Shown here: in pieces, positions 13,021 through 24,447 of the stretch
Layout of the letters: every line of letters begins with the position of its first letter
Numbering within the stretch: position 1 is the first letter of the stretch
Assembly: GCA_947184155.2 (NCBI GenBank)
Contig: CAMXCT020000320.1
Coordinates: 107,501-171,500, forward strand
DNA length: 64,000 nt
Reading direction: 5' to 3'
Source of the DNA: Cladocopium goreaui
Lineage: Eukaryota; Sar; Dinophyceae; Suessiales; Symbiodiniaceae
Program-made: the position numbers and the translations under genes
Notes under the pieces: model-generated
Told to the model about the DNA's origin: nothing
The model's database searches: none
The model's input: the letters and a program-made list of their open reading frames with translations, nothing else

Positions 13021-13048
13021 GCTCTGCTACCAGTTACAAACTGGTAGC
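13021..13048 (-). promoter_or_regulatory. Putative tRNA primer-binding site with 10-bp hairpin at LTR end
   Basis: The minus strand reads TGGTAGCAGAGC (13021-13032), one base different from the initiator-Met primer site TGGTATCAGAGC known from plant copia elements. It abuts the LTR-end motif shared with 8233-8260. The junction forms a perfect inverted repeat, GCTACCAGTT (13026-13035), loop ACA, AACTGGTAGC (13039-13048). The region to the right (13049 to about 13165) would then be part of the 5' LTR; its outer end is not identifiable. Confidence 0.5.
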
Positions 13049-13227
13049 GGTCCGCTCCTCTCTTTTGTATCCACGGACTCCCCGGTCCACCAACCGCTTA
13101 TGGCGCACCCCGGCGCACGCTAGGCTTTTTGGTTATGCTTGCAACCCCCTGAGTTGGAACTGAGCCCTGAAGGACCGGTGAAATGTTGGACCTTGACGGT
13201 GTGCATGGATGCTCACATGTCTGAAAT

Positions 13228-13770
13228 CACAATATATATACATATATATATATATATAGATAGATAGATAGATAGATAGATAGGTAGGTAGGTAGATAGA
13301 CAGATAGATAATATATATATGTGTGTGTATATAATATATTTGATATATCTAATATACCTAATATAATATATATATATATAAGATATCTAATATATATAAT
13401 AATCCTAATATACAGTATATATATATATAGAGATATAGATAATATATATCTTATATATAAAATGTTTATAATATATATATATATGTAATATTATTTATAT
13501 ATATAATATATAAAATATATTTAATATATAAGATATATAATATTTATAATATACATAATATAGATAATATATTTAGTATTTAATATTTAATATATATGTA
13601 ATATATATAATATATAATATATATATAATTTATATAATATATATATATATAGAATATAGATAATTTAGATAATATAATATATATATATATATAATATTTA
13701 TTTAAAAAATATATATATAGAAAATAAAATATAAATTTTATATATGAATATATTATATACATACATTAAT
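13228..13770. repeat. AT-only and GATA microsatellite tract
   Basis: About 540 bp of almost pure A/T. It opens with a GATA/GGTA run at 13256-13310 and continues as interrupted TA, TAATA and ATATTTAA variants. No coding capacity. Confidence 0.95.
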
Positions 13771-13893
13771 CATTAATATATGTTTGTGTTTGTACATAGG
13801 TATGAATTGGTTAGCTGAAAGTAGATGGAGATAGGTCCGAAAAACTAGAAGGGAAGCTGCAAGATAGGTCCAAAAAAATGAGAAGGGAAGCTG

Positions 13894-13938
13894 CACAGAG
13901 AGAGAGAGAGAGAGTGAGAGAGAGAGAGAGAGGGGGAG
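13894..13938. repeat. GA dinucleotide run
   Basis: GAGAGA run interrupted by GAGTGAG and ending in GGGGGAGGGG. It creates a Leu/Ser ORF on the minus strand that is an artefact. Confidence 0.9.
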
Positions 13939-14346
13939 GGGTGTGTTGCTGTGACTTCGATTGTCACCTTTGAAATCAGTCATGGCACAGGAGGAGGACT
14001 AAACCCAAAGAATGACGTGTTGGAGATCTACTCTTGGTAGCATCTGAGTAGTTGAGAGGTTTAAGCTAAGCGGAGGATGTCTCAAATTGTAAGAGAAGCC
14101 CAAAGTTCAAATAAAGTACTACTTCTCAATTGGAGGGTGGTCAAACCAAGAATCCTCACGGTTGCACTCGGTCAAAACCCCTTTCCCAATCCATCTCCTC
14201 GATGGTCTCGATGGTGCAGTCAACTCCGGCTGGTCGAAAGCGAAAGCTGCCCGAGGAGACTGAGGGACATTGCACAATGGTCATCATGTTGCTGGATGAT
14301 TGACGGTGGTCAAAATGAATGATCAGGGCATAATCTACCACCGGAC

Positions 14347-14521
14347 GATATGATTATGATGATGATGATGATGGTGATGGTGATGGTGATGGTGATGGTG
14401 ATGGTGATGATGATGATGATGATGGTGATGGTGATGATGATGATGATGATGATGGTGATGGTGATGGTGATGATGGGTGATGACGATGATGATGATGATG
14501 ATGCTGATGCTGATGCTGATG

Positions 14522-14552
<31 letters not shown>

Positions 14553-14590
14553 TGGTGATGAAAGACGGTGATGAAAGACGGTGATGAAAG
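14347..14590. repeat. GATGGT/GAT and GCT trinucleotide-hexanucleotide array
   Basis: GAT repeats with alternating GGT (hexamer GATGGT), passing into GATGCT, GCT and GGT runs. It ends in three 16-17-bp copies of GATGAAAGACGGT. All frames are open and meaningless (poly Met/Val, Asp/Gly, His/His). Confidence 0.95.
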
Positions 14591-16289
14591 ACGGTGGCGC
14601 GCTGTGATGACCCAATGATACAATGGAAATGCCGCCAAGGTGTTTTTCTGTTTTTTATGTTTTTTTTATTAGTTCACATTGTTTCGTGTGTTGTTTCATG
14701 CTGTTTCATATCTTAAGATACAGTCACCCCACCCATAGCATGGATTCAAATGTTCCAAGGCTGGAGATCATCAGGTGACAGTCATGGCTAGAACAGGAGC
14801 TGGCCAACGGAGTGGTGGAGGAATAGTGAAATCGGTGCCACTGCGTGGTGTGCACCACATGCGCCACGGCGCGACGATACGGTCGATGTTGACAATGCCA
14901 AAAAACTGTACAAAGGATCCGGATAGGCCGGTCCCAATGGGCGGCTCATGGCAGCAGTTTTGTACTGTGGTCATTGGAGTATCATTGGTAAAGCTGAATG
15001 GTTTATACTGGGTGAACTGGTGATCATCCTACGATGTTGGGCAATATTGGTTTTGCTTAAGTATGTGTTTGCCTCATTCCCTGTATCACACAAGGTCGGG
15101 AAGGAACACATCCCAAGCAGCAGAACCAACTTAATGATACTAGTACAGTTTTGATTTTTTTTTGAATCTACAATTTCCGAACAGTTTCGAGACATCGCTG
15201 CAGATGTGGGTCCAGCCACCTAATCAGCGACCTCCTCATTCAGTAGACTGCTGCGAGGAAAGGTGAATGTTGCTACGCTACTGCTACTGCTACTGTTTCA
15301 TTTCACACAAGTAGATGTAAATAGTGGATGCATGTGTGATACGTATGTAATTCTAATATAGGTTGAAATTGTGCAGATTTTCGGCCCTTTTCGGCTGCCC
15401 GCAGTTTTTGCCAAGTTCAACAGTCTCAAATCAGACACGTGGATATCGTGGATGAAATCGGTTCCATGGATTTGACAACAAACGTGTTACAACAGGTTTT
15501 GGAGCACATGGCAGCACATGTTTGTATTAATGAGAAATCAATCACCCCTATCGACGGCCACTAACTCTTTTTTTAGCCCAGCCAAGAAAGTCGAGACATG
15601 TCTCCATTCCGAAAGTAAACTCCTGATATGACAGTGGTAGTAATCCCCTTCTGAAGGGAATGACCAGTTTTGACCTTATCTACCACAATCCTTGGTAGAT
15701 TAGGTTTTCCGATGCCATGCAGAATTTTGCTAAGAAGGTACTGGACCTTGGGGTCTGCAGCCAAGCCAATGAATATCATGAGAGCAAATGAGTCAACTGG
15801 CCAGCAGTGTGCAAGGCAATGCAATGATGGTGGATTGAATGGGGATGTCAACCAGCAAAAAACAAGGTCTCCCTAATCTTCCAGATGAACCCAAATGATT
15901 TGTGTTTTGTACTAACACTTCAAGGAGATGTGGAAACAACTAATCATGGAATCATCAAAGCAAATCTGGTAATCCAATACAAAAGCTGCCCCATTAACAT
16001 CCATCAACATCCATCAACCATCTATTGGATCCTGGTAAGTTAACCATTGCCAGTCACCTGAGGCGCCATACCTCATTGGTCTCACGGTCTCAAAGGTGGC
16101 CGCCTTGCTGGCGGGCGAAGTTTACATTGGCATGGAGTCTTTGGTCGAAGTCTCAAGGAGTTCCACGCTTTCCCCATGGGGAAGAAAACCATGGAGTCAC
16201 CAAGTTTGAGCCATACCTGCAGGAGGTGTTTCCCGCCCCGAGGCAAAGTTTGTGATTGCCTTGGCACTTCTTTTAACGTCGTTTGACAT

Positions 16290-16440
16290 CGTCAGGCACC
16301 AAGATTGGTCCAACCTTCAGCCCGGGGTTGAAACGGAAACGTGAGGGTTCCTTCATGGGATGATCAATATTCTTCGCTAGGATGGTTTCGACATAACCCA
16401 AGGTTGTTCGCATGGCGGCATCCAGGAAACAGCGTTGGAA
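16290..16440 (-). CDS. Exon-like fragment, unrecognised
   Basis: The minus-strand frame contains FLDAAMRTTLGYVETILAKN and then RFRFNPGLKVGPILVPDDVK. Composition and lack of low complexity look like genuine protein, and the opposite strand is not open in a comparable way. I do not know the family. It lacks an obvious start and the neighbours do not extend it, so it could be a single exon or a relic. Confidence 0.3.
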
Positions 16441-17182
16441 TTTCGCCAAGCATGGTGCGGGGATGGGGGGCCTCGACCGTTGTAAAAGGCAGAGGTTGTG
16501 TGGCAAGATAGGAACTATGACTACAATACGACCACTTACATATGTTCTTATATACAGGGTTTTTTATGTTTTTTCACTGACAGTTCAATTGTGCATAATT
16601 CGTTTGCAGTTTGCTATTATATAGATTTAGGTTTTAACAACAACTATGCAACGAAGCAACTGTCAGACACAGTGTGTCCGACATGTCTTTTCTTTTGACT
16701 GGTGGCCATCCCACCAGTCCAGACGAAACAAATGACAACTTTGAACTCGGGGATAACATGAATGGAATTTCATATAGTTCATTCAGCTCAATTTTGTGGG
16801 GTTTGTTATGTTTGCCAGCTGCATCCAGCTGCACTGTGTTCCTGGGCAATCCGTTTCAATGGATCCTTTGGCCACAGGTACTGACACGATTTTGATCGTT
16901 CTCTTCTCTATCGTATTTGATTGCGGCTTGGCGTAATTCTAATAAAGATGTATAAAGATGCTTGGGCGTTCTAGTGGACAAGCAGTACTCCAAATAATTC
17001 AAGCACTTGGTGGCAGAAGGTGTTTGCTACAACAATAGCCTCCAATGAATACCTTTGAATTCAGCGGTTTTAAGTCTGGCAAATCAGGAACAGGCTTGGC
17101 AGAAAATGGTGCGTGAGATGAATCAAAGACGTTGCTTGGAGTGTTTTTTGTGCAACAGGGGATCTACTTACAGTATAAGTTC

Positions 17183-17290
17183 CTTTCTGAACATCAATGT
17201 ATGTTAGCTCCTTTTGCTTCGGCTTCCCACACAACGTCACATTTGACCTGGCTCTGGTGTTTTTGTTGACTTTGGTTCGGTCGTTTGAGC
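17183..17290 (-). CDS. Exon-like fragment, unrecognised
   Basis: The minus-strand frame contains RTKVNKNTRARSNVTLCGKP and then KQKELTYIDVQKGTYT. Directly after the last codon the minus strand reads GTAAGTAG, a textbook splice donor, which is why I single it out. No family is recognised and no partner exon was found with confidence. Confidence 0.3.
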
Positions 17291-19284
17291 ATCTAATGAT
17301 CTTGACAACCAAAACAACTTAGGGTGGCTTTATGATGGTTTTTAGAGATCAGCAGCTATAGTCTTGCGTGCCAACCAAGTTACTGTACGTCTTGGGAAAA
17401 AATGACCAAAACGATAAGGGCAGCTTTGCTCATTCCTCGTCATCCCTCTCCCAGGTGTCTCCTGCGAGGCAGATGGCAGCACCTGCAGGCTGGGATTATC
17501 ATAGAGCCTTCACAACGGCCCCAAGGCGCAAAAGCTCCTGTGTTGACATAAGATTATCATCATTATCATTGTAAATTATCATCATTATCATCATTATTTA
17601 TAGAACCATTATGTCACTTATTAGTGTATAGATGTGTATAGACTATACAGAGTATACATGCAACAGCTTCTATTATCATTATTTCTCAGTATATATGTGT
17701 CACGTATAGAACCCAAGTCCAACTGGGGAGAATTCAGAAGGCGATCTCAGAAGTCGCCTCGATCACTGCAAGCGAGGGTGGTTGCAGATGTTGAATATCA
17801 TCACCGAAAGGAACCAGGTGACCACCCTGTGTCCGTTCCTGATTTTCCTTGTGATCAAGGGACCTTGTCTAATCAAAATTTCAGACCCACTATTGACGGT
17901 CAATTCCTCATGTTTGTTGACAGTTATATCAGCTGTCTTAAACTACCATTGCTGTACGTTGAATATGGTTGAATCCAAAAATGGTGGCTCCAACCCCATG
18001 TTTCACACTTAAATCAAAATCATGTCAAATCCCTATGTTTGCTGGTCAAACCAGAAATTTCTGGCCGTGAACGCCAGTCAACGCATCCATTCCCAACAGC
18101 CCGGTGTCACCTTTTTGTTGTATCAGGTACTGCCGCGCCACACGCCTGATGTTGCCCTTCGCAGTGCTTGTAAGCCTCGGGGGGAATCTTGTCTTCGACA
18201 TCTTCGGGCCAGGGGCAGCAACAAGAGTTGCTGAATTGGAGGGGTAAATGGTGAAAAACCATGATTAACTCCATCAAATTTGAAGAGATCCTATTTTCAG
18301 CCAACCAAAAAGTTTGGGTTCGAGAAACCAAGAAAAATAGGGGTAACAATTAAGAATCACCAGAATGTGGATTAACCAAGTAAGATAAGTAAGGAAGTAT
18401 CTAACAAAGATGAAAGATGGGGGTCCTCACCCGTCAAAAGATGGACATGGCCCAAGAAGATCATCTGCAAATGACCATTGGTTTGGGGCAGCCATCCATC
18501 ACCTGATCACACCGAAGCATGGTGCTGTGAATTGCCGTGTCTGATGACCAAAAGCCGGTGAGTTTTCCAAGCCAAGTCAAGTAGATAATGACCTGTAGCA
18601 TCTATAGCTGGCACGCATTTGGGAGCACCAAAAACTTCAGTTACACTGGTGTACCAAGTGAATGATGGATTTGATGGAATGATGTGTTTCTTAACCATGT
18701 TAAACCCAAACAGTTGGTTCATGCTGATTCTTCAGCAGCAAATGGTGTACTTCTCCTCTGGCCGCAGATATGTCTTCCACTGCTCACGGCACTGAGGAAC
18801 ATGATGCGTTTCAAGCGCAAACAGAAGCCGCCTGCCGAAAGCGGTGCTGTTCTCAAATAGCTCACTACAACATGCAGTGAATAAAGGAATATAAAGGATA
18901 TAAAGGCCATGTTCATTTGATTGGTGGTTTCGATAATATTTATATAACGCTCTCCATCCCAAATAGTGTGATCAATGGAAGATGATTTCCCTGGGTTGAA
19001 CCACCAAGCTCTGAGGCAATGCAGATGAAGTCGAAACCGCCACAGTTGGGACATCTGGGACAGCAGGCCCTGCCGTCGAGTGAGGGCCAAAGGAGTCGAT
19101 GGAGCCAGTGCAAAGTTCACTCTCCTAGATCAAACAATGACAGTCTTGACATGTCTTGACAGTGAAGAAAAGTTGCTTGAAAAGTTGCTTGTTACAGTAC
19201 TGCTTGTTGCATTTTGCTGCCAAAACGCCAAGCATCGGGCAGCAACAGCTGTCCTTGGTGTGATCCAAGCTTGGGAATTCAATT

Positions 19285-19672
19285 CTCGATGTCAAGAGCC
19301 ACGAAGCTCAAGAGCCGAATTTCCAGCAAAGCAAAATCGTACGACACTGCGTTTGCAAAGAAATCGGAACTCGAAAGGTGTTGTATTTTTTTCTTGAATC
19401 TGCCTATCCTGCAGTACGTAGCCATCACAGAGACTTGTAACAATTCCATGCAGGCGTGGGCCACAATCTTGCAGGCTAGAGCTGAACTGAAGCAAAACGG
19501 AACAAGCCTCAGTTGCCTTGCACTGAGGGAGCCAAGAAATAGGCCATGCGTCGCGTGCTGTCCCTGCGCCATGCTTTCTGGCCTACTCGAAAGCTGCCCC
19601 TCCCTGGCAGTGAAGGACAGAAGCAGATTCTCAAGACTTTGGAGGCGACGAGAAGAAGTGGAGAAATTAGAT
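19285..19672 (+). CDS. Two exon-like pieces upstream of the IPK1-like gene
   Basis: The first piece (to about 19376) contains RISSKAKSYDTAFAKKSELE. A possible 40-base GT...CAG intron follows. The second piece (about 19417-19672) contains SMQAWATILQARAELKQNG and later RSRFSRLWRRREEVEKLDE. Both are in one frame and are non-repetitive, so they look coding. They could be 5' exons of the kinase-like gene that follows, or of another gene. I do not recognise a domain, and the minus strand is also open here. Confidence 0.35.
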
Positions 19673-19800
19673 GAGATCGGAGTTGTCAGTGTTCCACCAT
19701 GTTCCACCATATTCTGTTATTTTCACATATTTTCACCATCGAATCAAAAATCTACAGTATAGAATCCTTTGTTCCATTTGGCGGGGACCCGACATAGACT

Positions 19801-22345
19801 TTGTGTGTTTGTATTTGTATGATCTGGTATGCAAACATGCAAGCGCACATGTCAGTACACTTTCTTTATCTTTCTTTGATCCCTCCAACGGAGGCTGATG
19901 TGTGGCCTGTCCTTGCCATCAGCATTTTGAGCCTGAGTGGTTTGAGCGCATTGCTCTATGCCAGACGCTCCAAAGAAGAGCCAGCCATCAAAGCTCGTCT
20001 ATTTTCACGAGATTTGGAGTATTTGTGTGAAGGAGGCAGCAATCTTTTGTGCAGAGCCAAGCCAGATGCTTACATTCTGCACTTCAAGAAAGACGCCAGT
20101 GGTTTGACACACAACGACTTTGATCGCCAAAGGCGGATGCAGCAGTTTCTGTGCAAAGTGTTTCCACAGCTGTGCATCAGCATACCCAAGATCTTGAGCA
20201 TCCCAGCCAGCGACATTCGGACACTGGATGCCCATTTGTTGGCAGCTCGATCGAAGGCTGTTCGCAAGCAACGCCTCGACATCGGATCGGACATCAGGGT
20301 CCAGGTTGGCATGACGTTTTCTGTGTTGTGTTGTCAAAGTGACTCTGTCCAAAACGCTGCCCAAAACATGTTGGGACATGTTTAGACTCTCATGGTTTCC
20401 CCCACTCCCAAGGTCACTCCTGCAGGACGATGCTGATATAATTCTGATGTAACGATCAATGTGGTTTCTCAATCTGGGTGCTTGTAAAAACTCCCCCAGG
20501 CTCACAGATTTGTCCTTAGCAAGATATCAAATTTATCCATTGGCTTGTGGATTCACTCTGGGTATCCACTTGCAACTTTGGGGTTCTACCCACCCGCTGC
20601 GCCCCATTTGTTCACTCTTGCGGGTCCAGGTGCTTCAAAAAGAAGATCTCTTCAACGCCTGCCTTTCGCTCGAGATCTGTCCTGGCTGCGGATTGCAGGA
20701 AGATGAGAAGATGCCATCGAGGAACTCCATGGCCTACGCCGTGAGTCATGGACATCGGATGGCGGGTGACTTGAATTTGCAACTTGGATGAAAAGAAGAT
20801 ATTGGCAGGTGTCTTGAAACAGATATTGTTTCGAGATGTTTCGAGATTGTCTGGATGAAATGCTTTCTATGCGGGAAAAATCTTGTTTTGGGGATTGTAG
20901 TTTTTTTCTGCGTTCATACAGCGATTCTTCCGTTGTCAAGGGTACTTGCATGCTATCCTGCTGTCAGTAGCAGCATCTCGTTCCCAGGAAGGGTCCATTG
21001 CATTTAGTCAAGCAAGATAAGTTCAGATTCCAATCTGAGGCAATTGTTCTCAGGAGCAGCTGTTGAATGCTCAGCCGCCATCGCGGCAGCGTTGGAAGCT
21101 CACTATTTTCATGCTCAGTTCTTTGCTGGAGATGGAGCCTATCTTGGAGCCATGGATGCCAAGCGAGGCCATGGGGTACAAGATGCCCTACAAGGAGCGA
21201 TCCACACTTTGCAGCTTTGTGGTCCAAAGATGGGGAATACATGGGAATGCTGTTAAAATGTGGAAAAATGAATAGGATACCCCATGATCCCGGATCCCCT
21301 AATCCCAAGTCATCCTAAGCCCATATTCCTGACCAAAGCCCTTCTTGTCGATTCTTCGGAAATCTCTCTAGGTTTGGATCATCATCCCTTAGATCATCTT
21401 AGATCTAGATTCGATCACCATCAGTCACCATCCCTTTGTTTTGTTCAAGGAGCCGATCTCTCCATCCCTCAGCTTTCGCAGATGGCTGGCCGGGCGCTGC
21501 AGCCGATTCTGCCGCCTCTGAGGCGGCTACAAGCCATGGCCTGTGGCGATAGCGAAAAATATGCCCCGCAGCTGCTGCAGAAGCTGCAGGAAGCTCCAGA
21601 AGCTGGATCTGTGTTGGATGAACTGAAGGCTGGGAGTTGGGGAACACATTGGAGCAGTTGAAAAGAAGGTGAGTCGAGAATAAACTGGTAAAGATATGTA
21701 AAGAATTGTAAAGATATGTACACATAATATAAAATAAAATCATAAGATGGTCAGTTCACCTTCATGGTCCAATGGTGGGGGTTGGAAAGCCAAGAGGCTA
21801 CGGAATCCATCGGAATCCCATCCTTTCCCTCATGGTTTTCCCGCCAGGATGCCGTGGGCAACCCGGAGCGCCTTGAGATGGCACTGGGGAAAGAGCTGCA
21901 ACGTGCACGAGGTCAGACTGTCCACGGATTTGACAAAAAGCAGCGGAGAGATGCGGAGAGCATGGTTTTCACTCAAGCCAAATTTTGAATATGTGTGATA
22001 TTGTGTGATATTTCTGGGTGTGTGGAAATTTGGTGATCCCTCAATGTCTTTGGTGGAGGCGCGACAGATGCAGCCGTGGTCAAAGCCTTGGATATCTTGG
22101 ATGTCTGAAGTTGGAGGATCAAAGGGGATGCTTGTTCCAACCAAGAAGAAAGATGGATCCAAAAGACATGCACACATTCATGCTCGATAGGAGGAATATG
22201 GAGGAATTATGTGGTTTCAGTGGGTGGATGGAGGTCCCTGTCCTTCATTGGGGGTGTACACTGGTACGCGTGGCTTGGCGCGATTGAGGTCGAGCAACAA
22301 GAACGAGAAGCACTGAAGCTTTTATCCCTCTCAAAGTGGAAAGCG
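19801..22345 (+). CDS. IPK1: Inositol-pentakisphosphate 2-kinase-like gene (partial model)
   Basis: IPK1 phosphorylates inositol pentakisphosphate at the 2 position to make phytate (InsP6). Exon A (19801-20304; the true start may lie near 19895) has a hydrophobic stretch, then LEYLCEGGSNLLCRAKPDAY and ILHFKKD. These match the N-lobe EGGANLV and nucleotide-binding Lys region of IPK1. It ends GSDIRVQ. Exon B (20630-20698) continues in frame with VLQKEDLFNACLSLEICPG and CGLQ, aligning with the family block that ends SVEIKPKCGFLP. The intron 20305-20629 is GT-AG and has the 10-bp direct repeat GGGTCCAGGT at both ends. Oddity: the EIKPK lysines are replaced (EICPG), which may hurt catalysis. Later candidate exons fit less surely: 21450-21640 (GSVLDEL) and 22052-22102 (AAVVKALDILD) joined to 22289-22345 (VEQQEREALKLL), like the LDxLDVEG segment. 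The 3' end is unknown. It may be a decaying copy. Confidence 0.55.
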
Positions 22346-22549
22346 CGTCAGGCCGCTGTTTCCATTGCAGTCTTGCCAAGAGGTTTGAGCTCCAACTTCA
22401 AGTGATAAGAAACTAAAGATGGAGCTCCAAGCATTCGCAGCATGGCATATGGGTTCCGCTGCAGGTGGAAGAAGCCAAATGCTGCGGCCTTAGCGTTGCT
22501 GCTGCACTCGAGTATGTATCTTGGACACTGTGACCATGGTAGGCTGGTT

Positions 22550-22645
22550 GCTCCGCTTCCTGGTGGGCCGGGCAGCATTCCAGGCCAAGGTGTTGTTCAA
22601 CTTCATGCAGGATAGGGGTTTCTGGAACGTGCTGAGCGATTTCTC
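22550..22645 (+). CDS. Exon-like piece downstream of the IPK1-like gene
   Basis: The frame reads RAAFQAKVLFNFMQDRGFWN followed by VLSDFSR and then AG|GTG, a plausible donor. It may belong to the kinase-like gene or to another one. Around it (22350-23700) I see no other recognisable coding segment. A CCA/CCT run at 22890-22930 encodes an artefactual poly-Glu/Gly stretch on the minus strand. Confidence 0.25.
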
Positions 22646-23669
22646 AAGGTGTCTCAGATATTCTCAAAATCTCAAGTGAAGGCATATGGCATATGTCATA
22701 TGTTGTTTGATTTCCGCAACTTTGACTTTCAAAGTTGAACTTTGTCTTTACTGACTGCAATCCCCAAGATGGTTTGGTTCCTTGCTTCCAAGGAGAGCAG
22801 GCATGAGAGGACCAACCAGTCCTTGCCTGGGAGCTCAGAGGCACTTGCTGCCAAGGATGGATCAAAGCAGGTGGGAACGCACAAGGTCACCACCACCACC
22901 ACCAGCAGCATCCTCCTCCTCCTCCTCCCAAGGTGTTTGATCCTGTTTCTCGGCAGTTTCATGATTTAGTATCAACCCCCAGCCACATTTGAACTGACCA
23001 TGGCAGCCCTTGTTCCAAGGGCTGAACAAAGATTTCTGCGCGCCAGCGAGCTTCTCCCTGACGAGGGCACCCATCTCAGTCATGGGACAACCAAAGCCCA
23101 GGAACACCAACGGGTGTTTTGGGACGGAACAACTACTTTCAAACCTGCGCCACCAACGGTGTTCCAGGATTAGATTTTGCGGCTTCCATGTTGGATTTCC
23201 TTGTGGAAGAAACAGCATTTCAAGGCTGGACCACAGGCTGGTGGGTCCCAGCCCTAGCAGTGTCAAATGGCTGTCCAAACATGTTTCAGCCAACCCTGCC
23301 ACAGTTTCTATGTGCCTGCCAAATTTATGGGCCCACTCAACCTTGAACAGCCATCCAAGTTCATCCTCGGTAGGCTGTTTGACGACCAGCAAATGGGCTG
23401 TAGAGTAAAGAATGGTTTGACAAACACCCAGCAGTGCAAGTTGCATTGTTTCCCGGAACTATACACCCAAGATAATGCCAATATCCCTCTTCTGTGAGCT
23501 CAAATTGATAAATTTACCTGAGAACATGCATGTTTTTTGAAGCTCCCCTAGTTCAATCCAGAAACAGCAGATAGGCCTCAACCAAAACAAACCGACGTGC
23601 TGGGTGTGTGTAGTGTTTTGCAACGATATGATACAATGTGTGAAATATTTGAATTGAACTTATCGTTGC

Positions 23670-24088
23670 TTGCTATTTTTGCCCAAGTATCAACTGGCAT
23701 CGTTGTGTGGCATGGGCAAGGTTCGAGCCACACTGGTTGGTCGAAGGCTTAGTGCTCCAAGATTCCCAAAGAAGTACCATCCAGATGATTCACCGATTCA
23801 CGGGTCGAAGACCTTGTGGTTAGACTCAGATACTTGGTGTGATGAAACTTGATGAAACGTGGAAATCTCTGGAGTTTCCAAGAGAGGCTTTTGATGTCAA
23901 CACCCAGCTTTTTGGATGGCATCATCTCAGGCATGGAGCTAAACATTGATGAGATTGAAAGAAGCAGCTCGGAGCTGGAGACATTGATTGCTCACTACAC
24001 AGAGGCAAAGAATGGCAAAGATGTTTGTTCACCGGAGTGCTTCGTAGATGCACTATATCCACAAGAGTTTTCTTTTCACATCACCTAA
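23670..24088 (+). CDS. Exon-like frames upstream of the SET gene
   Basis: Two non-repetitive plus-strand frames. One at 23680-23850 contains KVRATLVGRRLSAPRFPKKY. The other at 23880-24085 contains SFLDGIISGMELNIDEIERS followed by SELETLIAHYTEAK. They lie 400-700 bases before the AWS-SET exon on the same strand and may be its N-terminal exons. No domain is recognised, and splice sites were not settled. Confidence 0.35.
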
Positions 24089-24447
24089 ATGGATAGGTTG
24101 TTGGAGATGATCCCCAAAGTGTGGCCATGCTGCCAGGTGGCCTCCGCATCATAGCGTGGAAAAGAAAGGAGTTGGCGAGAGGAGAGAGTGGAAGCAGTGT
24201 ATGTCTTGTTTAGAGCAAGATGAAATAACTGATTGAAGCTGCAGCATGCTGCAGCTGCATCTACTGATATTCACTGTTAACATGGCACTGGAGCCCGGCT
24301 CGGGTTCCTGTAAGTGGGTTCATCCAAAACAGACTACAGCGGACATGACCATGATTGACCACGCTGTTTTGCCTTCGCAAGGCATGACATTTGCTGCTGC
24401 ATGCTGCCATTTTTCAGCGGCCCGAAGCCCAGGCCTGCCTCCTGTGA

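Larger units (their letters stand above)
14640..19280. other. Low-gene region with possible isolated exons
   Basis: No recognised domain. Exon-like pieces: plus strand 16105-16160 (containing AALLAGEVYIGMESLVEV, flanked by AG before and a donor-like GTCT-less end); minus strand 16290-16440; minus strand 17183-17290 followed by a canonical GTAAGT donor; plus strand 17705-17790. ATTATC repeats lie at 17550-17610. The rest shows neither long frames nor clear repeats. Confidence 0.35.

Noticed and set aside
22862-23446. 194-codon minus ORF
   Set aside because: Low-information composition ending in a poly-Glu/Gly run from a CCT/CCA repeat. The plus strand is equally open, and there is no domain or splice support.
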